The notes under the pieces are model-generated. The model was not told the DNA's origin. It saw nothing but the letters and a program-made list of their open reading frames with translations, and did not search any database. DNA of 64,000 bases from positions 332,187 to 396,186 of the forward strand of contig NMRA01000014.1 of NCBI GenBank assembly GCA_002633005.1, given 5' to 3'. Position numbers and translations under genes: made by a program. Below, piece after piece: positions 44,914 through 58,800 of this stretch. Positions within the stretch are counted from its first letter, which is position 1, and every line of letters starts with the position of its first letter. The DNA comes from Phoronis australis. Lineage: Eukaryota > Phoronida > Phoronidae.

Positions 44914-45329
44914 TCAGAGGAGAAAAAGGTGTCTCAGGCCATTCTTTGATAGTATGGAAGTGCAATATTACTGAGGCACTGAGGCTGCAATCTGTTGGCG
45001 AGGAGAAGTCCTCAGGTAAAGACACCCATTTGGAGAAATCAGTAATTGATAGAGTAGCCCCTACTGGTTAAATGGTAGAGTCAGATATGAAGTTATTGTT
45101 AGACGAAGTTAGGTGTGTCTCTTATGACTCTTGCGACTCTGCTTATTCAGAATTTACTTTAATTATCATTTCTCGTGAGATGGGAGATAGTAAGAGCGCA
45201 GAAGTTTTAAACCCTGATGGAAAAAAACTTATTAATCAAATATCAGGTAGTAAGAAGGGCAGAGAGGTGGAGTCAAAAGGTGACATTTTCTGTCAATTTA
45301 TCGCTCATCATCCAACCGCCGTGTAAACA

Positions 45330-46230
45330 CGTTATGTAGCACCCTCGGGACAACACTGAATAAAATAGCGAATTACCTACAAAACTATAGAATTTATCTC
45401 GGAAAAAGCATGCATTTTCTAATAATTATGTAGAATTTGATTTTTGCCTTCACACCAATCACGTAACCATGCCTTTTAAGTAAGAAAATAGGAACAATAC
45501 GGTTTCAATAACATGAGCAATTTCGAATGATAGAAATCATCAAAAAAATTCAGTTTTCTAAATTATCGTTTGGTTTTCATTTTAAAAACAGTATGTGTTA
45601 CAGGATGTTTGATAATAGCGCCACCTGTAAATTTCATGTGCACCAAACACGCCATTTCTCAGATATGATGTTCCAAACTTGGTTAACTTGACATTTTCAT
45701 AACTTTAGAAAGCCACATGTGTTTTACTGGTGTATAATGTGGTAACCTAGCTGTCAAGAGTGGTGGCCACATGAGTACATGACACAGAGGTCGCTTGCTC
45801 ATTTATTCGTGACTTTAGACTCTTGTCCCGGGATATTGAACCAAGAATGAAGTTCATTTATTGACCGAAAATGGCTCGACTTTAGGTATATGTTCAATCG
45901 AGAATATCCGACATGAAGACATTCAGAAATTGAGCAATTATCAACTAAGATCGAAGGCTAATTAATAATATTCTTGTATCTTCGGGAACTCTTTTCTTTA
46001 ACTTCTAAAATGTTGAAATCACCATGTTGTCATGAGAGTTATTTACTCATCATTTGAAGCCTGTCTTTGAACCCTGCCTTCCCCACTGTCTCGGCACATG
46101 AACGGAACCTGTCTAACTTTGAATTGAGTACATGCGACCTCACCTAGTGGTTTAGAATAAGGTACTGGTCACCAAGTATTAGTATACACGAATCACTCCA
46201 TTGAAACCAAAAATATACATGTATGTTCAG
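45330..46230. repeat. Dispersed repeat interrupting the LINE
   Basis: Shares short blocks with intron 2 of the transporter (31680-31960), for example TTTTCTAAATTATCGTTT and GATGTTCCAAACTTGG-like words. LINE homology stops before and resumes after it. Class unknown. Confidence 0.4.
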
Positions 46231-46235
46231 AAGGA

Positions 46236-47040
46236 GTTATGACCTGCATCCCTAAGGGAGCAGATGAAAGTAAACCTTTTTTGGAAAACTGGAGACACAT
46301 ATACTTACTCAATGTGACGTATAAATTGGCTTCTTCGGCTGTGGCTGAACGGTTGAAACCCGTTTTGGGAAAACTAATAAGTAAGGAAGGACCAGACAGG
46401 TTTCGTTTCTGGAAGAAATATGAACGAAAACATCCGCGTGCTACATGTATATGATTTAATATTTCATGCCCAGGCAGCTAACAAACCTGGATTGCTTTTA
46501 CTGATTGATTTTGAGAAAGCATTTGATTCATTGTCGTGGAATTTTATTCAAAAAACTTTATCTGTCCTTAATTTTAGTAGGTCTATCAGAAGGTGGGTGA
46601 GTCTTTTACACTAATATTGAGTCCTGTGTTGTCGTTAAGGGCCACCCATCTTCCTGGTTCAAAATTTCGCGTGTTTGCAGACAAGGTGACCCTCTATCTC
46701 CCTACATTTTCATATTGTGCGCGGAGATTTTGGCGTATTTAATTAAGAATGATAAAAATATTGCTGGCGTAGTTGCAGGAAATAAAGAATATTTGATTTC
46801 ACAATATGCGGACGACACGTCATTTACGTTGGATGTGTCGAATTTATCATTGTCAGTCTACCACATTGGATGTACTTCATTTGTTTGCTAGTGTCCCCGG
46901 TTTCCAAGTGAATGTGGATAAAACAAAAGCCATATGGTTTGGAAGTAAAACTGCTAGTGATGACGTGATTCCTACAAAGGAAAGTCTGTCTTGGACAAAA
47001 CAATCTTTTAGATTTTTGGGGATGGATTTTGGATAGTATG
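46236..47040 (+). pseudogene. LINE reverse transcriptase, broken
   Basis: Segments in changing frames follow the L1/Tx1 RT order: TCIPKG...ENWRHIYLLNVTYKLASSAV (46239 on), then after a frameshift NENIRVLHVYDLIFHAQAAN and LLLIDFEKAFDSLSWNFI, then RQGDPLSPYIFILCAEIL, the catalytic box QYADDTSFTLD (about 46803-46835) and SFRFLGMDFG. At least three frameshifts or stops make it inactive. Confidence 0.88.
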
Positions 47041-48923
47041 ACGCATAAGAACTTCACTGCAAGAATAACTGAGATTAAGCTTTTATTTAAAAGTTGGAGT
47101 CGACGAAATTTAACGCCGTTTATTAGAATAACGGTAATTAAAACATTAGCTATTTCTGAACTTTAATTTTTCCGTCAAGTTTACCAAATCCACAAGTAAA
47201 TGTCTTGGATGAATTGAATATATTTTTTTTAGATTTGTATGGCAGGCTCGTAATGATAAAATAAAACAAACCACGGCCTATTTAGGACTTGGTCAAGGAA
47301 CCTCAAATAATCAATATGCATCCTTTCAGCAAAGCTTTAAAACTCGCTATAGCCCGTAGATATCTTGAAAGCCCTGCGTCTGAAAGCGGTTTATTGCATT
47401 TGTAGATGACTTCATTAAGTCGAAGTTAGCTCTAATTGGTAATTCCTACTGGCGTGAAGTATTTGGAAGTATGACATCTTTCTATAAGAAAATAATTGTT
47501 GCAAGTAAGGACTTTTTGAATCGACCTTTGTGGTTTAATAGTAGCTTGGCGATCGGAGGCACAAGTGGTTTGTAAAAGGCTTAAGATTTATTAGAGATAC
47601 ATGTATGTATACCTCTGATGGTGATTTCGTTAGTTAAGTTTGAACCACATGAAAAACAAGTTCGATGTTAAAACCATCTTTGTAGAATATAATGGTGTTG
47701 TTTCCGTTTTAAGAAGGTTTCAAAAGTCTATTTCAAAGTAAATTTAAAAGTTTAATGTTTACACTCCTTTTATGCCTTAGCAATCACTCACTTACGGAAA
47801 GATTTGTAGGGTTGTAGGCATATTTGTTCAGTCGTTAATGACGTTAAGAAACCTTCAGAGTGTAAATGGGAAATAGAGTTAGGACTGGATAGTTTAGACT
47901 GGAAGAAAATATACGCGCTGTCTTACGAAATTACAAAGGATCCCAACATTAGATGGTTCCAATTAAGAATAATACAAAGGATTATTGCAGCAAATACCTT
48001 TTTAGTCAAAATCCGTGATCGGGATTCTAATTTCTGTTCCTTTTGTAATAAAGCTCCAGAGACACTGTCACACCTTTTTTGGGAATGTCACATTGTACAA
48101 GATTTCTGGAAGGAATTCGGACAGCTAATGCAAAAGTGTCGCATTCAGCTTCCCAACAGTCTCTCTTAGGATCGAGTTGTTCCTGGACTTTACGAGAGGC
48201 ATGATTTTCTTTTTAACATTTTGCTTCTAATAAATAGCCAAACTGTACATTTACAAGGAGAGATTTCACAGGTTTATTACAAACACTTATGACCCAGTAC
48301 TACAATGCTGAAAAATTAATTGCATATACATGTAAAAACTTTGTATATGACAGTTTCTCTGCAAAATGGGAAAATTTCATTGTTCACGTTAACTGCATGT
48401 AGAAGTTATTTACTGTAAACGAGATACGAGAATGGTCTTTCCTGGGGTGTGCATGTGTGAATGAATGGATGTACTTATTTGTTTGTTTATTTTTGTACTG
48501 TTTTGTAAATGATAATAAATTCTTAAAGAAAATATATGTTCAGTTGAAAATCTGTATTTGAAATTGCTCTAGTCAGGGAGATAAAAAAATATAAAATAAC
48601 ACACAATTAAAGAGTATTTTCCACACCCGCTTTAAAATAACATCTCTCAAAACTAACACCCAGATCTCGGAGGTTAAGTTAAAAACTTTCACAATGCAGT
48701 ATAAGAAGTTCCTGTGCCATCTAACTCCTGACACTGCTGTCTAAAACTCACATGTAGTAATCCTGATACAACAAGGCACACAACTTTTCCAAGCCACACT
48801 CATAACCCAGGGTTTGAAAAGTGAACACCACAACGTGAACTCGCTCAACTCACCAAAGTACAGGGCATGTACATTCATCAAATGACCATATAATCTCCTA
48901 ATTGAAATAAAAATAGCACGAGT

Positions 48924-49435
48924 TTAAAGGCCCTTTCATATTGACTTAACTCCTGGTCTGAGCGGAGCGTCGACGTAAACATCGCAGTAAACTGGACCGT
49001 TTATATTGGCTTCGGTAGTTAATGACCATCCAAGTAAACAGTAGGTGACGCTGTCATCATCAAAGTTATCCCAAGGTAGTGCTGCATGCTAAGATTTTTT
49101 TTCAATGTTAGATTTGGAAACATTTACATGTGCTAAATGACATTAAACTTATTTTTAAATCGATTGGTAATTATTAAACCAAAATATAAACAGCTATTAG
49201 AGACGGCCCTACCCTGTAACTGTTGACCATAACAGTGGCACCTGGCAATAACTTCGATTGGACCAAAGTTAAGCGTTCATACTGCAACGCGTAGACCCTG
49301 CACTATTAAATCCATTTGTTAACTGCGATGTTAACTGGAGCTGTTAACTGCGATCCAGGACCGGAGTTAAGCGTTCATACTGACCGAAACTCCCCAAACC
49401 ATCGACGCGTCGGCGTTAGTATGAAAGGCCCTTAA
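48924..49435. mobile_element. TTAA-type MITE
   Basis: TTAA (48924-48927) then AGGCCCTTTCATA at the left; TATGAAAGGCCC then TTAA (49432-49435) at the right. The termini are imperfect inverted repeats. Internally, AGTTAAGCGTTCATACTG occurs twice (49265-49285 and 49362-49382). It is 504 bases, with no ORF. TTAA flanks fit Kolobok or piggyBac non-autonomous elements. Confidence 0.75.
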
Positions 49436-49712
49436 AACACCACCTAGTGTAAGATATTAAAAAAGAAAAGCAGTCTGTTTGCACTTGCTAGTTAATTCTT
49501 ATAAATGATACGATTGTCGCTTGCACTCAGTATCATGGGTTATTTGCATCTATATGCAAATAAGTGTTTACATAAAATCATTTGTATCAATCAAATTTGT
49601 CTTTAGTTGTTAAATTCTTTTGCAACTGGTCTAATTTCAGTTGCAGTTATATATCCTGTAATAGTAGATATAATATTCATTAGCAATAATTCCACTTATG
49701 GGAACCAATCCC

Positions 49713-49885
49713 CTATTTACAATTGCCTCGCTTAATGTGTTGCCTTATCAGTCGTTCAGTGTTAGAGCCAAGGCTTACAATCTGTGTTTTAGCATCCAGC
49801 GTCATGTGCACTGTATTTCCAGTGTCCGGTTTCGGGGTCAAAGGGTCATCAGAAGTTGTGATAGCAACGAACTTCTTGCCGCTTT
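49713..49885 (-). CDS. A2M/TEP terminal exon: end of NTR-like domain
   Basis: Acceptor AAAACATTTTCAG; frame [20 protein letters not shown] through [10 protein letters not shown] and stop TAG at 49713-49715. Enters in phase 1, as the preceding exon requires. The closing cysteine (GNC) would complete the sixth position of an NTR fold. A plus-strand frame over it is a shadow. Confidence 0.7.
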
Positions 49886-52800
49886 CTGAAAATGTTTTAA
49901 GTTATACTTGTATTCCATAAGCAACACACTACATATTCACAGAGATTAACAGCTGTTGGAGGGAACCTGTCCCAGACTTTCAACTTGGAACTCTACACAC
50001 AGATACCTCCTTGTGTTCCAACAACAGTCTCGAGATCTGAGGAAATTTGTATTTGAACCAGAATCAAATTTATGGATGGATTGAGCACAAAATATTACCT
50101 ATTTCTGACAAAAATTATTCTCAAAATCGCTCATTTTCTAATGTCTTTTAACATAAAAAATTGCTTGTCTGCCAAGCCTTGATTAATGTTTGGCATAGAA
50201 CCTGCCCCATACCATTGCTCCGAGAATGGTGGAGCTGCACAAGTTCTTGAGTACTATTCTACCATAAATTAAGTACATTATAGCACCACTAGTATAGTTT
50301 AGCACAAATAGGAAACATGCCAATATCGGGGTCAATTGGGACATATTCAGAAATGTCCCTAATATATTTTAAGATTAGAGAACTCTTAAATTGCCAAAAG
50401 TCAAAGAGATTTCATTAGAAGATGAATACTGAATTTTGTGTTACTTTTTTAAAATGTACATTCGCTCAAACTTGTGAATGAGTCAGCATTAAGTTGGAAA
50501 TGGAATTGTCATGTTCCCACCATGCACATGATTGTATGCAAAATGGGCTGCTGCAAAACTAATCTGATTTCAACTATAAATTATGAAAAATAGGTGGTGA
50601 TATGCAAATTAATTTTTACTTATCCTCTGTAACACAAAAAGAAAGACCAAACTAGATCTGGCAACCCCACAGAGCGATTCATGGAACACATTGTCAAAAA
50701 GATGACCATATATAGACCAAACTAGACCAGGCAACCCCGCAGAGCGATCCAGCTTAGCTAACAAAACCCATCCCTCAGCTTGAAATTCAAATTATTCAAT
50801 TTACCTGCAGCAGACAGGAGATCACAGGAGCACGGAAGCTCTGAAGAGAAGGATGCAAATTTGCCAAGCCACATCTTGGTTTGTGGTCGAAGGTCAGCCA
50901 TAACCTTCAGAGGGTACACAGATGATGGACGCTTCCGTAGCTTGTACACTGTGGATTACGTAAAAGTGGTTTCAGAAACAGAAGAGTAAAGCACACAGCA
51001 TCCAATATGAGTCCACTACTTTAAAAGATGACTTTGTTAAAGGATCATTATTGCTTTTACAACTGAATAACACATTTTTGAGATTCTTATCGGAAGTTAC
51101 CAGCTTTAACAGAGGTATCAAAAAAAAACAATTTGGCTCAGTGGAAGAGATTTTGGCTACAACTGTCAAGTTAATGGGTTCGACTATTTCGAGGAGCACT
51201 AATTGCATTAGATGATGCAGTCAGGATAATACTTACAGTGACTTAAGAATATTACAGGATCTTGTTCATAATTGGACTTTTCCCTTAAAGGGTCAATATC
51301 GGGGAAATGCACTTAGCATCAGCATAGAATTGAGCCAGACTGTATGATTGGAGACAACTGCACATAAGAGCAGAAACATTGCTAATATGGAACTGCAGCT
51401 TTTGTGAAAAAACAAGACAATGAAACGTTAGTTGGACACAATACTGAGAAAGGCAATTTTATCGTTTTGTTTACTCTTAGTTTTTGCTTGTCTTAGAAAT
51501 TCATTATCAGGTTGACAATCAATTTGCAGCATCACTTCTCGTAAACCTCTAATGCTCATTTGTCATTACTCAGCAATAAGAAATCANGTGGATTACGTAA
51601 AAGTGGTTTCAGAAACAGAAGAGTAAAGCACACAGCATCCAATATGAGTCCACTAATTTAAAAGATGACTTTGTTAAAGGATCATTATTGCTTTTACAAC
51701 TGAATAACACATTTTTGAGATTCTTATCGGAAGTTACCAGCTTTAACAGAGGTATCAAAAAAAAAAAACAATTTGGCTCAGTGGAAGAGATTTTGGCTAC
51801 AACTGTCAAGTTAATGGGTTCAATTCTATACTGATGCTAAGTGCATTTCCCCGATATTGACCCTTTAAGGGAAAAGTCCAATTATGAACAAGATCCTGTA
51901 ATATTCTTAAGTCACTGTAAGTATTATCCTGACTGCATCATCTAATGCAATTAGTGCTCCTCGAAATAGTCGGACTTAAGATTTGAGCCAGACTGTATGA
52001 TTGGAGACTACTGCACATAAGAGCAGAAACATTGCTAATATGGAACTGCAGCTTTTGTGAAAAAACAAGACAATGAAACGTTAGTTGGACACAATACTGA
52101 GAAAGGCAATTTTATCGTTTTGTTTACTCTTAGTTTTTGCTTGTTTTAGAAATTCATTATCAGGTTGACAATCAATTTGCAACATCACTTCTCGAAAACC
52201 TCTAATGCTCATTTGTCATTACTCAGCAATAAGAAATCATCATTATATATCATGGCTGATCATAAATCTCGCAAGAAAAAAAATGCATTAACTATCAATA
52301 CAAATTATTGTCAACCAATTAACCATGTCACAGTTGAAATGAATCCATATAAAAACCTTAATGATAATGATCAATCAAAACTGATTGTGTAGTGCTCTGA
52401 CTACCTTGATCACTAGTCTTGTATTATCAAAACAAAGTTCATTTAAGATTTCCCTGAACTCACTTCTGATTACTGCAGAAAGCTGAGATTTTCCATAAGC
52501 ACATTTCAAAATATTCTAAACAGACTTCATCATAACTGTGTCATACTCTGTTGAATTTGTACAAAGTAACATACTGGCAAAGTTAATTGCAACATTTGTA
52601 GCAGAACAATGACATTTTTGTTAAACTCCAGGTCATACAACCTTATTGTACATAGTGGCTAGCTATTAATTAGTTCAAAGGCAAGTTGTTGAGGTGTTTT
52701 TGACAAAATGCGTGGAACACCTCCTGTAGTGATCAGTATGTCGAGATTTAGCCCAAACTGAAAGGTACTCCTGACAAAAAGGAAATTCCTTGTGATATCG

Positions 52801-55800
52801 TGTGTCACAACTTTAACAATATTTGACATTGCCCTCTTTACTTTGAGAAGTTTAGTAGGCAGACATCCGAAATAGAAATTTTGCAGCCCTCACTTTTAAT
52901 ATATTTTTCTGTTACAGGGACTGGTATGGAAGCCAAAAGAACCCTTAGTTTTTTGATAATTCAAGGCTGACAGTCAAGGGTGAAGGGAATAAACATGTCT
53001 AATAACATAATCATTGGTTTTGTTACATTAAAAGTGACTTATGACTACCCTTCCAACTCACAATTACCAAATTAAGTTTTGCCACATACTTGCTAGTTCA
53101 GGACATTTCCACTAATGCTACGCCTTGTAAGAAACTAGCAATAAGTGGAAGATTTTAGAAGACCTTGAAGTTCTGCTGAGGAGAAAAAAATTCTCTTGGA
53201 AATAGTTGCCTGGTGTCCCAAGTCACTTTTCATGAAATGGTTCCCAGGCTTTGGAAGAAGAACTGACAGCTTGTGATGCTGATTGGCAACTCACCATGTG
53301 AGGCACTACACACTGCAGTAAGCAGATCCTCCTCACGCACACTGGCAAAACAGAGTGGACAGCTAGCCTCATAAAGGACAGTGGGTGGGACCACCCTCAA
53401 ATTGCCGATTGGCTCCACAGAATCTGATCTTGATACCGGAACTACCTGGGGCTCAGTGTTGTTTGCTGAAATAACAAGCACTGATGTACAAAAAGCAAGG
53501 TATTGTCACATAACGCCAAATAATCATAATAATAATAATAATATAATAATAATTACTTTATTTATAGAGGATAAAAAACATGTTAAGCGTAAAACTTATC
53601 AACCACATGGTCCTCGAAATTACAAAAAATAGATAAATAAAATAAATAAATAAGATGAACAATGATATGAACAGATGAATGAAAAATGAAATAAATAAGT
53701 AAGTTAATTAATATATACAATTTTGACATGCATGGGGATATACAGTTAACTAGATAATAAATAAGTTATTAAGTTACTTCTAAATGCACGTTTGACAGTA
53801 ACTGATTTAATAGAAAATGGTAAACCATTCCAGGCAATCACTCCATCTACAAAGAAAGAATCTGTACTTGGATGTTTTGTAGTTTGGTAAAACTAAATTG
53901 CCAGCATTTGAGTACCTGGTATGTCTCGAATGTTTATTACGTACTAGAGAAAGTTCATTAGCTAAATACTGAGGAACATCCTTGTGGAGACATTTAAAAA
54001 TCATGCACAGTCTGCGCAAAACATAATATTTATTAATTGGCATCCACCGAATATTTGCAAACAAAGTCACAGATGGTGCCTCATAGTTTCCAAGAATAAT
54101 TCTTACAGCCTGCTTCTGAATTTTGACAAGTTTATTCATAATATTAGTGCAACAACTTGACCATACAGAGATGCAGTAAGTGAAATGTGACATAATACAT
54201 GCATTGAAAAATTTAATTCTACCCTCGATTGGTAAAAATTGCTTAATTCGCTTCAATAATCTCAATCCCTGTCTAATTTTACCCAAGATAAACTACTAAC
54301 TCTGAATTTTAACTCCTAATAATTTCTCACTAGTGCCTTCCACAGTCTCTTACCAGACATAAAAAGATTAAGTTATATTTGGTTTCTAGCCTTTTTTGCT
54401 TTGAAGCAAGACACATATATTTGGTATTCTTTATATTAATTATCATTTTATTGTCATTACACCACTCTTCAACGCAGTTTAAGTCATTCTGCAGTGTATG
54501 CTCAATATCCCCAATACAGTTACTGGTATAATGAAGAGGGGAATCATCCGCTTACATATCAGTTCGAACATTCATGTACAGTCATGTGGTAGATCATTTA
54601 TAAAAATTAAAAATTGGAGAGGACCCAATATAGATCCTTGAGGCACTCCGTGTGTTATTTCAACTGGACTCAAAGTTTGCCCCCCAGGGATACCAACTGG
54701 ACTCTCTTATGTAAATAAGACTTGAACCGTGAAAGTGCCTCCACAGATACATTATAAAGAGACAATTTCCTAATTACAATCTCATGATCCATTAAATCCA
54801 ACGCTTTCTTAAAATCAATTAATAAAATGCCAGTCAAATGGTTGTAATAGAATCTCAGGGGTTACAGGGACTATAAACTTGACACACTTTTATCAGGAAA
54901 TTTAATAATTCATTACCCACTCCGATGTGGGGACAATTTACCCCTGGTCTGGCAGTGAAACTACTTTTAAGTGAATGGTGAGATGCCTTGAATGTCAACA
55001 CAACATTCATATAATGAAACTCTTCTCGGCGGCCAAATTTACGAACCAATAACCCCGCACGACATTAACTTTATACAGTAGAGCACTTTTGCGACAAGCC
55101 TCTTTAGTTAACCCAATATCTACAACTAGAACTGGGGTTCAGGAAAAGCACAATGGAGTCGCATTATAATGTAACTGTCGTTTATTACTTTTGACCATTC
55201 AATTCTTTCTACAATTCGTTTTTAACGAACACAGATACACTTGTAACAAATGCATGTTTGAGGATGGCCTAACCACCAAATAACTATGTCGCGGTCGAAC
55301 CACTGTTCAGCCTTGATCGTAATCTGGTGGTCTTAAAAGTTCACGATAATTCTCGTGGAAAATAGATAGAATTTTGAAGCAAAACCTTGCGGTAAATTTT
55401 CAACAATTTTGGTGTCATTTTCTGCCCAACTTTCTTCCGGATTTTCGCCATGACTTCGACCAACAAAAATAGTCAATTCTTGAAATTAGCGTTACTTTTC
55501 GTCCGATTTTCATCGGTAATTTTGCTTTACGACAAAAATGTATGTGCTTGAACATGGTCACCCGTCGCTCTCATTTTGAAAGGCAAAAAACTTTACAGAT
55601 TACTTAGAATACTATGGCACTGGTCAAATTAGACCGTTGCGGATTCATAAATTCGTGAAATTTGTTACTCTGGAATTTTAACTCAGGTTTACTAATATTC
55701 CACACTAATTTCGGTGTATACTTTGAAATTATTAGTGTATATTAAATTCTTTACGGATATAAAATTCAAAACAACGAAAACTGCTTTACTGCATAGTAAT

Positions 55801-58800
55801 GCTAAAAGTTAATTCAAACACAGCTGATCTGACCGAAGCGACCTCAGCTATAACTCTAAACCGATATTAACAAAGAGAGCACGTACGGAGGTCAAAATTT
55901 TATGAAGATTTTGAATCTTCTATTAGTTTAAATCAATCAGAACCGCAAAAAAGCGAAAACAGACGTGTTGTTTCATCAGGCAACTCTCATCTCAATGCCA
56001 TCAGCTAATGTGTATTAGCATGAAATCGCATGTTATCGACCAAATAAAGTAATGTGGTTTACTCAGAAATTTCGAACGACCCGAAAGTGAGGGGATGATT
56101 TTCAGGCTGCTCTATCACAACCAAACCACGTCATGAACTTTTTATGATTCTTTGGTAAATTGCCTTGAAATCAATTAATTTCATTAAATGGACTTCCATC
56201 AAATGATATCACTTACTATTCATTATGAACTTAAACAAGAGCAACGTTGTGTATAGGTATGCGACCAGTGTAGTTACATGGGATAACAATTATCTTAAAC
56301 ATAAACACTAAAGGGAGCACAGCTGGTACAGTTAACATAATCTCCAGAAAGTGAAAGGTAAGTCAGCAATGCAGCCCTAAACAGGTAAACACCTGTCATT
56401 TTTTATAATGATTCTTCAAGCAGTTTGAAGGATAGGGTGTGCACACTAACACCTGGTGTCATTACTTAGCACGTCATGAAATGACAATTTTACGCTATTA
56501 TGCACCTCACAGAACTACATACCCTGTTTTAAGTTGCTTTAACTTTCAAATTGATTTCCATGATAAAAATTTTGCTAATTTTATTTCAGTCACTCCAGTC
56601 ATTAATCAAAAAATCTTGCAGTAAATCATTTCGGTCCCAGACCATGGTCACACGAGACCCTTATACCATGTTTCGGCTTGAATTTTGATAAATACATAAG
56701 AAACATTACCTTCCGTTGGCGGCATGAGAGGCTCTATCACGCGGACCTGTAAACCTTCGTTGATGGCGTCCTCAAGGTCAGGACCAGTGTAGAAGGGGAT
56801 CTCCAGTTTTGTACCACAAATCTTACGCAAACTGTAGGTGGTCACAGCAAACTGGTCTAGAATGGATGCAGTAATAATGACAGGAGGTGCGATGAGCGCT
56901 GATTATCAGTTACCTCGACAGTGACTTTTGCCTGTGCTAAGCTTTTATGACCTTCAAGGCAAGTTGCATATCTTTGTGTCAGAATTGTTTAAGAATATCA
57001 TTGAGTATTTTCGAAAAGCACTGATTTCATTGACAAAAGACTGTTACTACTGTCAGGCACTTGACAGCCCAGGAGCAATGGACGATACATTTTTGTGTGA
57101 AGGTGAAGCGTTCCGGGTTTGTATATGAAACTACACAGAACTGCAGATCTGCTCTTGAACAGAAAGCTCCTAATCAAACAGGCATAATTTATGTTAGTTT
57201 TATCTTAAAATACGGGTGACAAAAATAACTGCAGCAAAGCGTAGATTCTTTAGAAACTTCTCGATTTATGTCACCGGTAATATTTCTTTCACATGACCGA
57301 CATGGCTTGTAATAAAATTCATTTCCAAAATATCCACAAAAGGTCAGGTGGCATGGTTGCTTATTACAAATGTTTACAGTGATTAATAATGAAGAAATAA
57401 TCTTATAACACTTCCAAACCAGAGAACAAGGCATCAGTGTCGAAATTGGACCTCGACAGAACCAAAACATTATGACATTTTCCTGATGTTTCAAACTTGT
57501 TCGATTCTATAGCCCAACTACAAGTTGGGAAGAGGACATCCCGTAGTCAATATCTTATACGACAGATTAACTCCATTCTGGCATTTATGATTGAGGGCCA
57601 GCTCTCTTTTGTTTGATAATTGCTCTAATCTCCAATAAGGTCATATCTAGACTGACTGGGCTGCGTTGTTTAAAATAAAAGTTTAAGTTATAACATATTT
57701 TTGATCCTAAACCAATAGCATTATTTCTGAATTCCCAGTCAAATGCTCATCATTCCTAGTTTTTGAAGCACCTAAGCCGCCCAACTACAACCGAAGTTAC
57801 GACAATCTATTTTTTCCGAATGTACCAATTCGCTCTGGGTTTGACTGTGTTCACAGTTGGTCTGTAATAAGCCTGGTAGATAATTGGCCTGTCTGTTGTC
57901 ATACCAGATAAAAAACTTGGTTTGGCAGTTAACAAAGGAGCTAGATGTTATCACACGCTCACAACCATCTACGTCTAGTAAAGTCACTGAACGGAAGAAT
58001 GCCATAATGAAGTTATGACCCATCACAGTCCTGCCGCACACTAAGAATTATCCATGGAGCTAAATGTATGGTGAGATGGTAGTAATCACACTGACCTCGT
58101 TCATAGTAGTCGTATACTCTGATTGTGGAGGGTTTAGGCTGCTCAACTTCAATGGTCTGCTCAATCTCGAATTGAAAACAAGTTGCCACACCACTGATCT
58201 GGAAAGACGAAGAATCAACACAATTCTCCATTAATGTTGCTTTCCCATTAGTTAACATTTATTTACGGCATTTTCCCGTTGCTCCCAACCTGTTCGATTC
58301 TATAACCCAACAACAAGATGGGAAGTTTACCCCAGGGCCAGTAGCCAAAATCTTACACGACAGATTAACTATTCTGGCATTCATGGGCCAGCTCTCTTTT
58401 GTTCGATATTTGCTATAATCTCCAATAAGGCCGTATCTAGACTGGCTGGGCAGTGTTCTTAAAAAAAGTTAAGTTATAACATATTTGAACATAAACCAAT
58501 AGGATTTCTGAAATTGTCGTCAAATGGTGATCATGTTTAGGTTTTGAATCGCCAAAATCGCCCAAATGCAACCGAAGTTACGATAACCTATTCTTTTGGA
58601 ATGTATCAATTCACTCTGGGTTTGCCGGTGTCCACACATGGTCTGTAATAAGCCTGGTAGATAATTGGCCTGTCTGTTGTCATTACAGACAAAAGATTAT
58701 GCGTGGCAGTTAACAAACAAGCTACATATTATCACACACTCAGAACCCCCTACGTCTGGTAAAGTCACTAAACGGGAAAAGGCTATCATGAACTCAAGTC

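Larger units (their letters stand above)
43890..48535 (+). mobile_element. Degenerate LINE, L1/Tx1-like, with APE endonuclease
   Basis: A non-LTR retrotransposon relic. An endonuclease fragment at about 43890-44450 keeps ESLLTGDESW, WVCGDFNAG (the GDFN motif) and a VDYCLVPREL-type end, with stops and frameshifts. Reverse transcriptase follows at about 46236-47040. At about 47860-48170 there is a zinc-knuckle-like tail CSFCNKAPETLSHLFWEC, typical of L1/Tx1 elements. The 3' end has AATAAA near 48515. The middle is broken by a MITE (44489-44913) and by another repeat (about 45330-46230). The endonuclease and RT fragments might come from two elements. Confidence 0.85.

Noticed and set aside
46236-47040. 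An active retrotransposon ORF
   Set aside because: Several frameshifts and stops lie between conserved RT blocks.
50780-50989. 69-codon plus-strand ORF as a coding exon
   Set aside because: The minus strand has better splice sites at both ends, correct phase with neighbours and the NTR cysteine pair.
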